Positions 53,833-62,608 of a stretch of DNA of 64,000 nucleotides are shown in pieces. The stretch lies in the NCBI GenBank assembly GCA_019414025.1, contig DXMU01000046.1, positions 62,001 to 126,000 on the forward strand, read 5' to 3'. A program made the position numbers and the translations under genes. Numbering within the stretch: the stretch's first letter is position 1; the number at the start of each line of letters is the position of its first letter. Origin of the DNA: Collinsella sp. (GTDB lineage: Bacteria; Actinomycetota; Coriobacteriia; Coriobacteriales; Coriobacteriaceae). Under the pieces are notes generated by a model that worked only from the letters and a program-made list of their open reading frames with translations, searched no databases and was not told where the DNA came from.

Positions 53833-55086
53833 ATGGCGCAGGAACACGATCTGTTTGATGACATTATCGAGATCAGCAAGGGTTTCGACTTTCTTAAAAA
53901 CCCGCTTGGCGGCGTGACCGATGCACTCGATCCGTCGGCTCCGCAGTGGAATCCTGCCGACTACAAGGAGCGTCCGCGCGGCAACACCATTCCGTGCCTG
54001 ACCTGCAAAAACGAAAAGAGCGGCTGCACCGCGTGCATGGACGTGTGCCCGGTCAACGCTATCGAGGTCGAGGAAGACGCCATTGAGATCCTCGACTCCT
54101 GTCGCAAGTGCGGCCTGTGCGCCGCTGCCTGTCCGACCGAGGCGATCATCTCGCCGCGCCTGGCGCCCAAAAACCTGTATGACGATATCGTCTCTGCTGC
54201 TACGAGCCACGAGACTGCCTACGTTACCTGCACGCGTGCCCTTAAGCGCATGCCGCGCGAAAACGAGGTCGTCGTTGCCTGCGTGGGCGATATTACGGCC
54301 GAGACCTGGTTCTCGGTGCTGGCCGACTATCCCAACGTGAGCGTGTACCTGCCGTTGGGCGTGTGCGATAAATGCCGCAACACCGGTGGTGAGGACATTC
54401 TGGGCGAGGCGATTGCGAAGGCCGAGGAGTGGTCTGGCACGGGTATGGGCCTGGAGGTCGACCCCAAGAGCCTCAAGTGCCATAAGCTTCGCGAGTACGA
54501 GCGCAAGGAGTACATGGAAAAGATCGCTCGCACGACGGGCCTGACAGTGACCAAGCTCAACCCGGCGACGGCGGCGCTGGCCTCGGTGACGCAGAAGCTC
54601 AAAGCCCATCGTCATCAGATTACCCAGCTGGAGCGCACGCTCAACACCATGTGCGGCACCACGACGACCAAGCGTCGCCGTTCGCTCACGCACGGGCGGC
54701 AGCTGGTGCTCTCGACACTGCAGAACCATCCCGAGCTTGCCCAGAACATGCAGGTGAGCACGCCGGAATGCGATTTTGACAAGTGCACGTCGTGCGGCGA
54801 GTGCGTCAACGTGTGCCCCACGTTTGCCTGCGATTTGGTGGGAAGCGGCCGCTTTGCGTTGGAGTCCACGTATTGTTTAGGCTGTGGCGCCTGTGTCAAG
54901 GTTTGTCCCGAGCATGCGCTCAAGCTGGTTCAACACGACGCGTCCAATCTGGTTGTCGTCGACCCCGAGGCCGAGGAAAAGGCTGCCCAGAAGGCCAAGG
55001 CCCACGAAGAGGCGATGAAGGCCAAGGCCGAGGCAAAGGCCAAGCTCGACAAGATGCTCGACCAGGTGGAAAAGCTCGCGGACTAG
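53833..55086 (+). CDS. Iron-sulfur protein with two ferredoxin modules
   Basis: The 417-residue protein has two pairs of 4Fe-4S motifs. The N-terminal one comprises CLTCKNEKSGCTACMDVCP and CRKCGLCAAACP (about 55-110). The C-terminal one comprises CTSCGECVNVCP and CLGCGACVKVCP (about 315-365). The middle has further cysteines (CDKCR). The tail is a Lys/Ala/Glu-rich coiled helix. No membrane segment or catalytic flavin motif is seen, so it probably passes electrons within a larger system. I chose ATG 53833 with GAGGGG upstream. It lies alone, between the alcohol dehydrogenases and ychF. Confidence 0.82.
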   Translation: MAQEHDLFDDIIEISKGFDFLKNPLGGVTDALDPSAPQWNPADYKERPRGNTIPCLTCKNEKSGCTACMDVCPVNAIEVEEDAIEILDSCRKCGLCAAACPTEAIISPRLAPKNLYDDIVSAATSHETAYVTCTRALKRMPRENEVVVACVGDITAETWFSVLADYPNVSVYLPLGVCDKCRNTGGEDILGEAIAKAEEWSGTGMGLEVDPKSLKCHKLREYERKEYMEKIARTTGLTVTKLNPATAALASVTQKLKAHRHQITQLERTLNTMCGTTTTKRRRSLTHGRQLVLSTLQNHPELAQNMQVSTPECDFDKCTSCGECVNVCPTFACDLVGSGRFALESTYCLGCGACVKVCPEHALKLVQHDASNLVVVDPEAEEKAAQKAKAHEEAMKAKAEAKAKLDKMLDQVEKLAD

Positions 55087-55200
55087 CTGGCGACCCCAAT
55101 CTCTGCTTCATTTGCGCCGCCGTGGCGTCCGGGTTCGCCTGGATGCTGCGGCGGCGCTATACTTATGCAGTTTGAAGTACCTGTACCAAAAGGAGCTGTC

Positions 55201-56277
55201 GTGTCCCTTTCCATCGGTATCGTGGGCCTGCCCAACGTGGGCAAGTCGACGCTGTTCACCGCGCTTACCAAAAAAACCGGCCTTGCCGCCAACTACCCGT
55301 TTGCCACGATCGACCCCAACGTGGGTATCGTCGATGTGCCCGATAACCGCCTGCAAAAGCTCGCCGATATCGTCAACCCGGGCCGCATTGTGCCGGCTAC
55401 GGTCGAGTTTGTCGACATCGCGGGCCTGGTGAAGGGTGCCAACGAGGGCGAGGGCTTGGGCAACCAGTTCTTGGCAAACATCCGCGAGACCGACGCCATC
55501 TGCGAGGTCGTGCGCTACTTTAAGGACCCCAACGTTATGCGCGAGGTGGGCCGCACGGGCGAGTTCGTCGATCCCGCCGGCGATGCCGACACTATCATGA
55601 CCGAGCTCATCTTGGCCGACATGGGCACGCTCGAGAAGCAGCTGCCCAAGCTCGAGAAGGAGGCCAAGCGCGACAAGGAGCTCATGCCCAAGTTCGAGGT
55701 GGCCAAGCGTCTGCTTGCCTGGCTCAACGAGGGCAAGCGCGCCGCATCCATGGAGATGACCGACGAGGAGCGTGCTGCCGCCAAGGGCCTGTTCCTGCTC
55801 ACCATGAAGCCCATCCTGTACGTGGCAAACGTGGACGAGGACATGCTCAACGAGGACCTGGCGCCCATCGATGGCGTCAAGCCGCTGCCCATCTGCGCCA
55901 AGATCGAGGCCGAGCTTTCCGAGCTCGATCCCGAGGACGCCGCCGACTACCTGGAGAGCCTGGGCTTGGAGCAGCCCGGCCTGGACGTGCTCGCGCAGGC
56001 GGCCTATAAGCTGCTCGGCCTGCAGTCGTTCTTTACGGCCGGCGAGATGGAGGTCAAGGCCTGGACGGTGCGTCAGGGTGCGACCGCTCCGCAGGCTGCC
56101 GGTGTCATCCACACCGACTTTGAGCGCGGCTTTATTAAGGCCGAGGTCATTGGCTATGACGACTACATCGAGCTCGGCGGAGAGCAGGGCGCCAAGGCCG
56201 CCGGCAAGCTGCGTATTGAGGGCAAGGACTATGTCATGGCCGATGGCGACGTCGTGCACTTCCGCTTTAACGTGTAA
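55201..56277 (+). CDS. ychF: Redox-regulated ATPase YchF
   Basis: The 358-residue P-loop protein has GIVGLPNVGKST (residues 6-17), the YPFATIDPNVG switch region and the DIAGLVKGANEGEGLGNQFL block. A helical domain and the C-terminal TGS domain (KAWTVRQGATAPQAAGVIHT) follow. YchF/Ola1 proteins hydrolyse ATP, bind ribosomes and respond to oxidative stress. GTG 55201 is chosen because AAAGGAG lies just before it; the ATG at 55165 gives a non-family extension. A -10-like TATACT at 55158-55163 is a possible promoter. Confidence 0.94.
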   Translation: MSLSIGIVGLPNVGKSTLFTALTKKTGLAANYPFATIDPNVGIVDVPDNRLQKLADIVNPGRIVPATVEFVDIAGLVKGANEGEGLGNQFLANIRETDAICEVVRYFKDPNVMREVGRTGEFVDPAGDADTIMTELILADMGTLEKQLPKLEKEAKRDKELMPKFEVAKRLLAWLNEGKRAASMEMTDEERAAAKGLFLLTMKPILYVANVDEDMLNEDLAPIDGVKPLPICAKIEAELSELDPEDAADYLESLGLEQPGLDVLAQAAYKLLGLQSFFTAGEMEVKAWTVRQGATAPQAAGVIHTDFERGFIKAEVIGYDDYIELGGEQGAKAAGKLRIEGKDYVMADGDVVHFRFNV

Positions 56278-56288
56278 GGACGACGCAC

Positions 56289-56672
56289 ATGTTTAAATAT
56301 GGCAAAAAAGCCGGCTACATGGGTATTGCGCTGCTCGTGCTTGCGGTGATTCCGCTGGTGGTCGCAGCGTGTGTTATCCCCAACATTGGTCCCGAGGTGG
56401 CAACAAAGTTTAATGCCGCCGGCGAGGCGACGCGCTGGGGCAAGAGCTACGAGTTGCTGGCGCTGCCGGTGCTCAACTTGCTGCTGAGCGTGGCGACGTA
56501 TTTTACGGCGGGACGCCAGGCAAAGAACAATGATGACTCCGCCGCCATGGCGCGCATCGTGTGCGAGCGCTACCTGCGCAACGGTTGCATCACGGGTGTG
56601 TTCCTCAACGTGGTCAACGTTTACTTTATGTACTCGGCGATTACCGGAACGGGCTTTGGCTTTGGTTTCTAG
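56289..56672 (+). CDS. DUF1648-like membrane protein
   Basis: The 127-residue protein has about three hydrophobic segments (near residues 12-32, 57-72 and 98-120). The phrase VATKFNAAGEATRWGKSYELL matches DUF1648, a domain found in SdpI-type immunity and other membrane proteins. It begins 11 bp after ychF and may be co-transcribed. No partner toxin is seen nearby. Function is unknown. Confidence 0.72.
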   Translation: MFKYGKKAGYMGIALLVLAVIPLVVAACVIPNIGPEVATKFNAAGEATRWGKSYELLALPVLNLLLSVATYFTAGRQAKNNDDSAAMARIVCERYLRNGCITGVFLNVVNVYFMYSAITGTGFGFGF

Positions 56673-56681
56673 CCTGTCCTT

Positions 56682-57071
56682 TTAGGCAACGAGCCTGCAC
56701 GCATATTCAAGGGCTGCTGCGAGGCCGCCGCTCGATCGTGGTTTAAAGACCATGTCGGCGGCGGCCTCGTTTTCGTATCCGGCGCCGCGAAGGGCGAGTG
56801 CGATACCGGCTTCCAGGAGAAGGGGCAGACCACGTTGGCTGGTTGCGATTACGGCAGCCTGATTGAGCGAGCAGCTGTGCGCTTGGCATTGGATGGCAAG
56901 TTCACCTTGCGCCGGGCAAGGGACCAGAACGGCGGCGACGCGACTTGATAGCAATGCAAATGCTGTGCGCTCATCGGGCGAAAGGCATTCGGCTTCAACG
57001 ACGACGAGCTTGGGCGGTGCGCTGTTTGTGCGAAGCATGGCTCGGTACATGCGGACCGAAGAACCCGACAT
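56682..57071 (-). CDS. Hypothetical protein divergent from an XRE regulator
   Basis: The 129-residue, Ala/Leu-rich soluble protein has no domain I can name; the first part (RMYRAMLRTN...KLVVVEAECL) could form a strand-helix fold. ATG 57071 follows AGGAG and is preferred to the ORF start at 57095, which lies in the palindrome. Its promoter must overlap the 24-bp palindrome it shares with the divergent regulator, so it is probably controlled by that protein. Confidence 0.6.
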   Translation of the reverse strand: MSGSSVRMYRAMLRTNSAPPKLVVVEAECLSPDERTAFALLSSRVAAVLVPCPAQGELAIQCQAHSCSLNQAAVIATSQRGLPLLLEAGIALALRGAGYENEAAADMVFKPRSSGGLAAALEYACRLVA

Positions 57072-57094
57072 AGAAAACTCCTGTGTATTCGGCA

Positions 57095-57118
57095 AAACGT
57101 AAACTATAGTTTACGTTT
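57095..57118. promoter_or_regulatory. Perfect 24-bp palindromic operator
   Basis: The 24 bases read the same on both strands, with half-site AAACGTAAACTA. It lies in the 76-bp gap between divergent starts at 57071 and 57148. This is typical of a dimeric repressor site; the neighbouring XRE protein is the obvious ligand. Confidence 0.8.
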
Positions 57119-57147
57119 ATGTTCGGCTCCATTTCAAACTCGGCTGC

Positions 57148-57366
57148 ATGGACGAACGTGCGAAACAGATTCTTGGCAGGCGGGTCGAAGAGACACGCAG
57201 GGACCTTGGTATCTCCAAGGTTGATTTTTGTGTGGCGACAGGAATCAGCCGACCCTACCTCGACCGAATCGAAGATGGGACGGCAAATTTCACGCTCAAG
57301 GTTCTATTTAAGATCGCGCCCGCACTCGGCATGACGGTATCAGAGCTTCTCGAGGGCATCGAATAG
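57148..57366 (+). CDS. XRE-family transcriptional regulator
   Basis: The 72-residue protein is essentially one helix-turn-helix of the Cro/C1 type: LGISKVDFCVATGISRPYLD, then IEDGTANFTLKVLFKIAPAL, where the recognition helix is around SRPYLDRIE. It probably binds as a dimer to the adjacent 24-bp palindrome and represses itself and the divergent gene. No clear ribosome site precedes ATG 57148, so translation may be weak. Confidence 0.85.
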   Translation: MDERAKQILGRRVEETRRDLGISKVDFCVATGISRPYLDRIEDGTANFTLKVLFKIAPALGMTVSELLEGIE

Positions 57367-57388
57367 GGGATACCCGTCGACAACTGAA

Positions 57389-58402
57389 TTACGCCATCGG
57401 GATGCGGTCGTGGTTGACTTGGCTGTAGAACAGGCGCTGAATCTCGGCCGCATCACGTGACTGGCCGAGTGCCCACATGGTTTTGGCCACGAGCGTCTCG
57501 GTGGTCATGTCGTCGCCGCGCAAAATGCCCGGATGATCGGCGTAGGCACGGCCGACCTCATAAACACCCAGGTCAAGGCCCTCTTCGGGGACCTGCGTGG
57601 TCATAACGACGGTGCGGCCCGAATCGACCCAGCGGAAAATCGCCTCTTGGAACGACTCGCCCGACTCGCCAAACTCGGGGATACCGCCAATGCCAAAGGT
57701 CTCAAGGATTACAGCGTCGTAGCTATCGGCAAGGGCGTCGAGGATGCCCGGGTTTACGCCGGGCGTGAGCTTGAGTACAAATACGCGCGGGTCGATGCTG
57801 TCGTAGAAACGCACCGGGTTTTCGCCCTGATGCGTGCCGTGAAGCCCGTTGCGCACGATGCGGTCGTTGCGGATATAGGCGATGGGCGGATAGTTGACGC
57901 TAATGAACGCGTTAAAGCTCATGGTGCGCTGTTTGCGGGCGCGCGTACCGGCAATGGCTACGCCGCCAAACACGATTGAGACGTCGTGCGAGTGCTCGTC
58001 GAGCGCATAGAGCAGGCTCTGGTACAGGTTGAGCTTGGCGTCGGTAAAGGGATTGCCCATGGGCTTTTGCGAGCCGGTGAGTACGATAGGCTTGGGGCTG
58101 TCCTGAATCAGATAGGAAAGCGCCGCCGCGGTGTAGCTCATGGTGTCGGTGCCGTGCAGAATCACAAAGCCGTCGTGGTCGGCATAACCCTCGACGATGA
58201 CGTCGCGGATACGCATCCAGTCACTGGGGCGCATATTGGTGCTGTCGATGTTCATGGGCTGCACGACGTCGAGCTCGCAGAGGCCCGAGATCTCGGGGAC
58301 GCTCTGGGCGAGCTCCTCACCGGTCAGGGCGGGGGAGAGGCCGTTGCCGTCCTCGGTCGATGCGATGGTGCCGCCCGTGGCGATGAGAAGGATGCGCTTC
58401 AT
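57389..58402 (-). CDS. ansA: Type I L-asparaginase
   Basis: The 337-residue protein has the two asparaginase signatures: LLIATGGTIAS (Thr12) and ILHGTDTMSYTAAAL (Thr85, Asp86). It lacks a signal peptide, which fits the cytoplasmic type I enzymes that use asparagine as carbon and nitrogen source. ATG 58402 begins the conserved MKRILLIATGGT; the ORF start at 58474 adds an unrelated tail. AGGA precedes it. It is divergent from guaA. Confidence 0.92.
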   Translation of the reverse strand: MKRILLIATGGTIASTEDGNGLSPALTGEELAQSVPEISGLCELDVVQPMNIDSTNMRPSDWMRIRDVIVEGYADHDGFVILHGTDTMSYTAAALSYLIQDSPKPIVLTGSQKPMGNPFTDAKLNLYQSLLYALDEHSHDVSIVFGGVAIAGTRARKQRTMSFNAFISVNYPPIAYIRNDRIVRNGLHGTHQGENPVRFYDSIDPRVFVLKLTPGVNPGILDALADSYDAVILETFGIGGIPEFGESGESFQEAIFRWVDSGRTVVMTTQVPEEGLDLGVYEVGRAYADHPGILRGDDMTTETLVAKTMWALGQSRDAAEIQRLFYSQVNHDRIPMA

Positions 58403-58670
58403 GCTGGTATTCCTATCGGTTTTGTCGCCGCAAGGGCGGAGTCGTTCGGCAGTATTGTGGCACAGGGCGTCCAATGTTCAAACGTAATACATCATCTGTA
58501 ATGTTTAGTAATACTTCAACTGCCGTCAAATAAGGGCCCAGGTCGTGCGTTTGCCGTGCGCTGATGGCCGCGAGGGACGAGAAACCCCATATAACGTGTA
58601 CACTATGGAAGTTATTTTCGTTCATTCACGCGGGTGGGCACCGGCTCCCCGCCAACAAGAGGGGGAAACC

Positions 58671-60269
58671 ATGGATCAAAAGGCTTCCGCAAAGGTCCTC
58701 GTACTCGACTTTGGTGCGCAGTACGGTCAGCTCATTGCCCGTCGCGTCCGCGACCTCAACGTGTATTCCGAGATCGTTCCCTGCGACATCTCGGCCGATG
58801 AGATTCGCGAGATGAACGCCTCTGCGCTCATCCTTTCCGGCGGCCCGGCCTCCGTGTACGCCGAGGACGCTCCGTCCATCGATCCCGCCATCTTTGACCT
58901 TGGCCTTCCCGTCCTGGGCTTTTGCTACGGCCATCAGATCACGGCCGTGACGCTCGGCGGCAAGGTCGGCCACTCCGAGGTGGGCGAGTACGGCCGCGCC
59001 ACCATCACGCGCACGGCTGGCGCCAAGCTCTTTAACTCCACGCCCATGGAGCAGACCGTGTGGATGAGCCACCGCGACGCCGTGTCCGAGGTGCCCGAGG
59101 GCTTTACCGTTACCGCCAGCACCGACGTATGCCCGGTTGCCGCCATGGAGTGCGTCGAGCGCAAGATTTTCACCACGCAGTTCCACCCCGAGGTCAAGCA
59201 CTCCGAGTACGGTCAGCAGCTGCTGAGCAACTTCCTGTTTGAGATCTGCGGCCTGGAGCCCAACTGGAGCATGGACAACCTGGTCGAGACCATGACGGCC
59301 GAGTTCCGCGAGAAGGTCGGCGACGACCGCGTGATTCTGGCCTTGTCCGGTGGCGTCGACTCCTCCGTCGTGGCTGCGCTGGGCGCCCGCGCCGTGGGCA
59401 AGCAGATGACCTGTGTGTTCATCAACCACGGTCTGCTGCGCAAGGGTGAGCCCGAGCAGGTGGAGGAGGTCTTCACCAAGCAGTTTGACGTCGACTTTAT
59501 CCACGTCCACGCCGAGGACCGCTATGCCGAGCTTCTGGCCGGCGTGACCGAGCCTGAGGAGAAGCGCCGCATCATCGGCACGCAGTTCTGGAAAGAGTTC
59601 TTCGCGGTCGCCCAGCAGCTCGAGTGCGATGGCAAGCCGGTCAAGTATCTGGCTCAGGGCACCATCTACCCCGACATCATCGAGTCCGGCGCTCGCAAGA
59701 CGGGCGGCAAGACGGCCACCATCAAGAGCCACCACAACCTGATCCCGTTCCCCGAGGGCGTGCACTTCGACCTCATCGAGCCGCTCGACCACTTCTTTAA
59801 GGACGAGGTCCGCGCGCTTGGTCTGGCGCTCGGCCTGCCGGGTCACATCGTGTTCCGTCAGCCCTTCCCGGGCCCGGGTCTGGCCATCCGCATCATCGGC
59901 GCGGTCGACAAGGAGAAGCTCGAGATTCTCAAAAACGCCGACGCTATCGTGCGCGAGGAGCTCGACGCCTACAACCAGCGTCTGTTTGAGCAGACTGGCG
60001 AGCGCAACTCCGAGCACAGCTGCTGGCAGTATTTCGCGGTCCTGCCCGACATTAAGTCCGTTGGCGTAATGGGCGACGAGCGCACCTATCAGCGTCCGAT
60101 CATCCTGCGTGCCGTCGAGTCCAGCGATGCCATGACCGCCGACTGGGCCAAGCTGCCCTACGACGTGCTGGCCCGCATTTCCGGCCGTATCGTGGCTGAG
60201 GTCCCCGGCGCCAACCGCGTGTGCTACGACATCACGTCCAAGCCGCCCGCGACGATTGAGTGGGAATAG
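58671..60269 (+). CDS. guaA: GMP synthase (glutamine-hydrolysing)
   Basis: The 532-residue enzyme has the class I glutaminase with Cys85 (GFCYGHQ), His172 and Glu174 (FHPEV). The ATP-pyrophosphatase loop LSGGVDSS (225-232) and the C-terminal dimer domain with RTYQRPIILRAV follow. It converts XMP to GMP. GAGGGGGAAACC before ATG 58671 sets the start; the frame is open from 58545 but non-conserved. A TACACT at 58599-58604 could be a -10 box. Strong terminator downstream. Confidence 0.96.
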   Translation: MDQKASAKVLVLDFGAQYGQLIARRVRDLNVYSEIVPCDISADEIREMNASALILSGGPASVYAEDAPSIDPAIFDLGLPVLGFCYGHQITAVTLGGKVGHSEVGEYGRATITRTAGAKLFNSTPMEQTVWMSHRDAVSEVPEGFTVTASTDVCPVAAMECVERKIFTTQFHPEVKHSEYGQQLLSNFLFEICGLEPNWSMDNLVETMTAEFREKVGDDRVILALSGGVDSSVVAALGARAVGKQMTCVFINHGLLRKGEPEQVEEVFTKQFDVDFIHVHAEDRYAELLAGVTEPEEKRRIIGTQFWKEFFAVAQQLECDGKPVKYLAQGTIYPDIIESGARKTGGKTATIKSHHNLIPFPEGVHFDLIEPLDHFFKDEVRALGLALGLPGHIVFRQPFPGPGLAIRIIGAVDKEKLEILKNADAIVREELDAYNQRLFEQTGERNSEHSCWQYFAVLPDIKSVGVMGDERTYQRPIILRAVESSDAMTADWAKLPYDVLARISGRIVAEVPGANRVCYDITSKPPATIEWE

Positions 60270-60374
60270 CGAGAACTGGCTTCCGGACTCGCATTTTGAT
60301 GCTGCCGAGTACTGCCTGGTACTATTTCGGCATCGCCGCAAGGTAAAGCCATCAGCGAAATAACGGGAATAACG

Positions 60375-60409
60375 GCCTCCGAACCTTCTGGTTCGGAGGC
60401 TTTCTTTTT
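60375..60409 (+). terminator. guaA: Terminator after guaA
   Basis: GCCTCCGAACC and GGTTCGGAGGC form a perfect 11-bp stem with a TTCT loop, followed by TTTCTTTTT. Confidence 0.93.
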
Positions 60410-60815
60410 GCATGTCTACCTGGGGAAACGACCTAATTATTCCCGTATACCCCTACTGAGCGGTATGGCGGAGTATTCGGCGGTACGGGAATAATTGGGC
60501 CCTGCGGGAATAATTCACAATTCGGGTTCCCCGAGGGGCGATTTCGAGCGGGCGAAACTAAGTTGAAACTGCGGGGTCAATTCAAGCCCTCCTTGATTGC
60601 ATTCGCCTAGGTCAACAAACGGGAATAAATAAACGCGAAAATCGGTTTACGCAGTTTCGGTAACCCCGAATGCCGCCGAATGACGCCGTGTATCTTGCCG
60701 TATTTGAGCACGCAATTATTCCCCCTAACGGTTCTTCCGGGACGTCGATTTCGTACGGGAATAATGGAACAGCTCTCGGAGAACCGGAGGCTGTTCGTAA
60801 GGAAATATCAATTTG
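60410..60815. repeat. Non-coding region with six CGGGAATAATT-type boxes
   Basis: TACGGGAATAATT or a close form occurs at 60435 (inverted), 60484, 60503, 60619, 60713 (inverted) and 60754. The copies at 60435 and 60484 form a perfect 13-bp inverted pair. CCTGGGGAAA plus four related bases flanks the region at 60418 and 60816. No gene is supported. Confidence 0.6.
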
Positions 60816-60994
60816 CCTGGGGAAATGTCAGAAAGAGGTCTTCCAATCGCCACGACCAGGCCCCTCACGCTCGGGTCCAGCACGCACCAGTCCATGATCA
60901 GGTCAATGTTGGCGATGACCACGCCAAGGACTCCCTACAAGATCGTGCGCGCCAGTCGCCAGTACCACTCGTTGCTTGCCAGAAACTCGTTCAA
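60816..60994 (-). pseudogene. Truncated phage holin gene with an internal stop
   Basis: On the minus strand TTG 60994 starts a frame NEFLASNEWYWRLARTIL, then TAG (60937-60935), then GVLGVVIANIDLIMDWCVLD and PSVRGLVVAI. The hydrophobic middle and short size resemble phage holins, and the TAG stands where such proteins often have Gln (CAG). After PLSDISPG the frame enters the repeat region, where the direct repeat at 60816 begins. It follows the holin-associated gene, with GGTGG as ribosome site. Confidence 0.55.
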
Positions 60995-60995
60995 G

Positions 60996-61214
60996 TCAGC
61001 CCACCTTTCCCTTCAAGGACTCGATGTCGTGCTTCGCGACAGTCATGTCCTGCTCGAGCACGTAGGTGCGCTCCAGGACCTGGTTGTGCTTCTCGACCTT
61101 CTTCGTGAGGGCGTCGAGCTTGACCTCCATGACGGCTCTGCTCTTAGAGTTGGAAAGGATCACCCCAATCAGCGTTACGACACCAGTAATGCACGCCACG
61201 ATGATTGACTCCAT
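60996..61214 (-). CDS. Phage holin-associated small membrane protein
   Basis: The 72-residue protein has one N-terminal membrane helix (SIIVACITGVVTLIGVILSN) followed by an amphipathic coiled helix with heptad-like spacing (VKLDALTKKVEKHNQVLERTYVLEQD). Proteins of this form commonly lie beside holin and amidase genes in phages of Gram-positive bacteria. Its stop lies one base from the start of the damaged holin. GGGAGG, ten bases before ATG, is inside a hairpin. No endolysin or other phage gene is near, so it is a remnant. Confidence 0.65.
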   Translation of the reverse strand: MESIIVACITGVVTLIGVILSNSKSRAVMEVKLDALTKKVEKHNQVLERTYVLEQDMTVAKHDIESLKGKVG

Positions 61215-61225
61215 AAAAGAACTGC

Positions 61226-61255
61226 CTCCCGAGATCGACTTTTCGTTCTCGGGAG
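61226..61255 (-). promoter_or_regulatory. Hairpin covering the ribosome site of the small phage gene
   Basis: On the minus strand CTCCCGAGA pairs with TCTCGGGAG, which includes GGGAG of the ribosome site for 61214. It may also end transcription from the upstream gene, as TTCTTTT follows at short distance. Confidence 0.45.
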
Positions 61256-61345
61256 ACAGTGTCCGACCGTGTCACAAGTACGCAGATTATGCTCGGAGTT
61301 GTCGCTTGACCTCACGTTCTTCTATGCATGATGTCGAGCTGCTTT

Positions 61346-62443
61346 CTACTCATTATCTGAGGTTATAAGGACGCGTGGAATCGCCTCTTCGCTCGGAACC
61401 ATCTTCTTCACCAGTGCAAAGCACTCAGCAAAGTCGTCGCCTGGCAGGCAAAAGACCCTATGCTTCTTTGTTCCATTGGGATATGCGACGGCAAACGTCG
61501 TTGAACCTATGTCGGTAACAAACTCCTCGTCATCTAGCTCTAGGATACCGGCGACCTTCTCGGCAACTTCATCGAACAGCGCACGATAGCCAAGGCCGCT
61601 TGGCTGGTATGCCCAGCTCATCGGCAAGTTATGCTCTGACATCTTACGAGGCTTGTATTTGTAGCTGATCCAATCGGGTGTGATGACAACCATGTCGGTG
61701 AATGCTTCATCAACGCTACAAAAGCCCGATTCGCCCTTGATGACGATGCGGGACATCGTAGGCATGCTAACTACAGGCAGGTGCTTGTACTCCTCAAAGA
61801 ATGGATCCTCTGAGTCATCATCAGGTTCTTGGTCATAAACAGTCAGGAGCCCTCGGTCCTCTAAGTAGTCAAGCATGGCTTCAATCACATCACGTTCATC
61901 CTGCCATTCCATAGTTTGGAAGTATTCGAGATCCTCCACAGGCCTCGCATGGTCAGGAAACCAGTGGTTGAGAATTCGGGTTGTTTGTCGATCTAGTTCT
62001 CTTTCGAGCTCGTGCCTCTTATCCCAGTTTAGACCCTTGTACTCAGCTTCAGAAATGCCATGGATGAGTAGCGTATCAATAAGTTGCCGATAGGAGCCTA
62101 GCCGTAACTGCTCCGCAAGTTTGTATGGGAATTGCTTTGGATTCAGATAGTGTTCGCGCCAGTAGTCAAGGACTCCCTCTTCTTTCATGATGTCGAGATT
62201 GAGCGTCCATGCGTAGCGACCTGCAAGATAGTCTGGATAGACGTCGAGCTTCTTTGCAATCTGATCCAGCAATTCGGGACGTATTGTTCCCGACTTCACC
62301 GCACGAAGTATGGTTTTCTCTGTTCTGTCAATGTCGGCATCAGCTCCAAGCTTACGTATGCTCGAGTCAAGCCGGTGTATCACCCACTTAAACCACTCGG
62401 GGTCAATTTTCTCTCCAAAAGCATCAACTTCAGCATTGTTCAT
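61346..62443 (-). CDS. Hypothetical accessory protein with an N-terminal HTH-like region
   Basis: The 365-residue soluble protein is rich in Asp, Glu and Trp. Residues about 25-75 (DIDRTEKTILRAVKSGTIRP and IAKKLDVYPDYLAGR) have the spacing of a Cro/C1-type helix-turn-helix. The remainder has no known motif; it has acidic segments (EPDDDSEDPFFEEY). AAAGGAG precedes ATG 62443. Base composition is visibly lower in G/C than core genes here, which suggests acquired DNA. It could be a regulator or a defence protein; I do not assign a role. Confidence 0.62.
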   Translation of the reverse strand: MNNAEVDAFGEKIDPEWFKWVIHRLDSSIRKLGADADIDRTEKTILRAVKSGTIRPELLDQIAKKLDVYPDYLAGRYAWTLNLDIMKEEGVLDYWREHYLNPKQFPYKLAEQLRLGSYRQLIDTLLIHGISEAEYKGLNWDKRHELERELDRQTTRILNHWFPDHARPVEDLEYFQTMEWQDERDVIEAMLDYLEDRGLLTVYDQEPDDDSEDPFFEEYKHLPVVSMPTMSRIVIKGESGFCSVDEAFTDMVVITPDWISYKYKPRKMSEHNLPMSWAYQPSGLGYRALFDEVAEKVAGILELDDEEFVTDIGSTTFAVAYPNGTKKHRVFCLPGDDFAECFALVKKMVPSEEAIPRVLITSDNE

Positions 62444-62608
62444 CTTGACTCCTTTAGTACGGACATTTTGGTTCCATAATGGCTGTTCACAGAACGCAAC
62501 ACTTCGTACTACCATGCATTATGCGGCCACAAGGTACGGACATCAAGCCGTGTAATCAATGCAAAACACTAACGGGCTCCATGTGAGCCCGAGAACGGAG
62601 AACTAACA

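Noticed and set aside
60410..60815. Replication origin or DnaA box cluster
   Set aside because: The boxes read CGGGAATAATT and do not resemble the DnaA consensus TTATCCACA; no dnaA, repA or parA gene is near.
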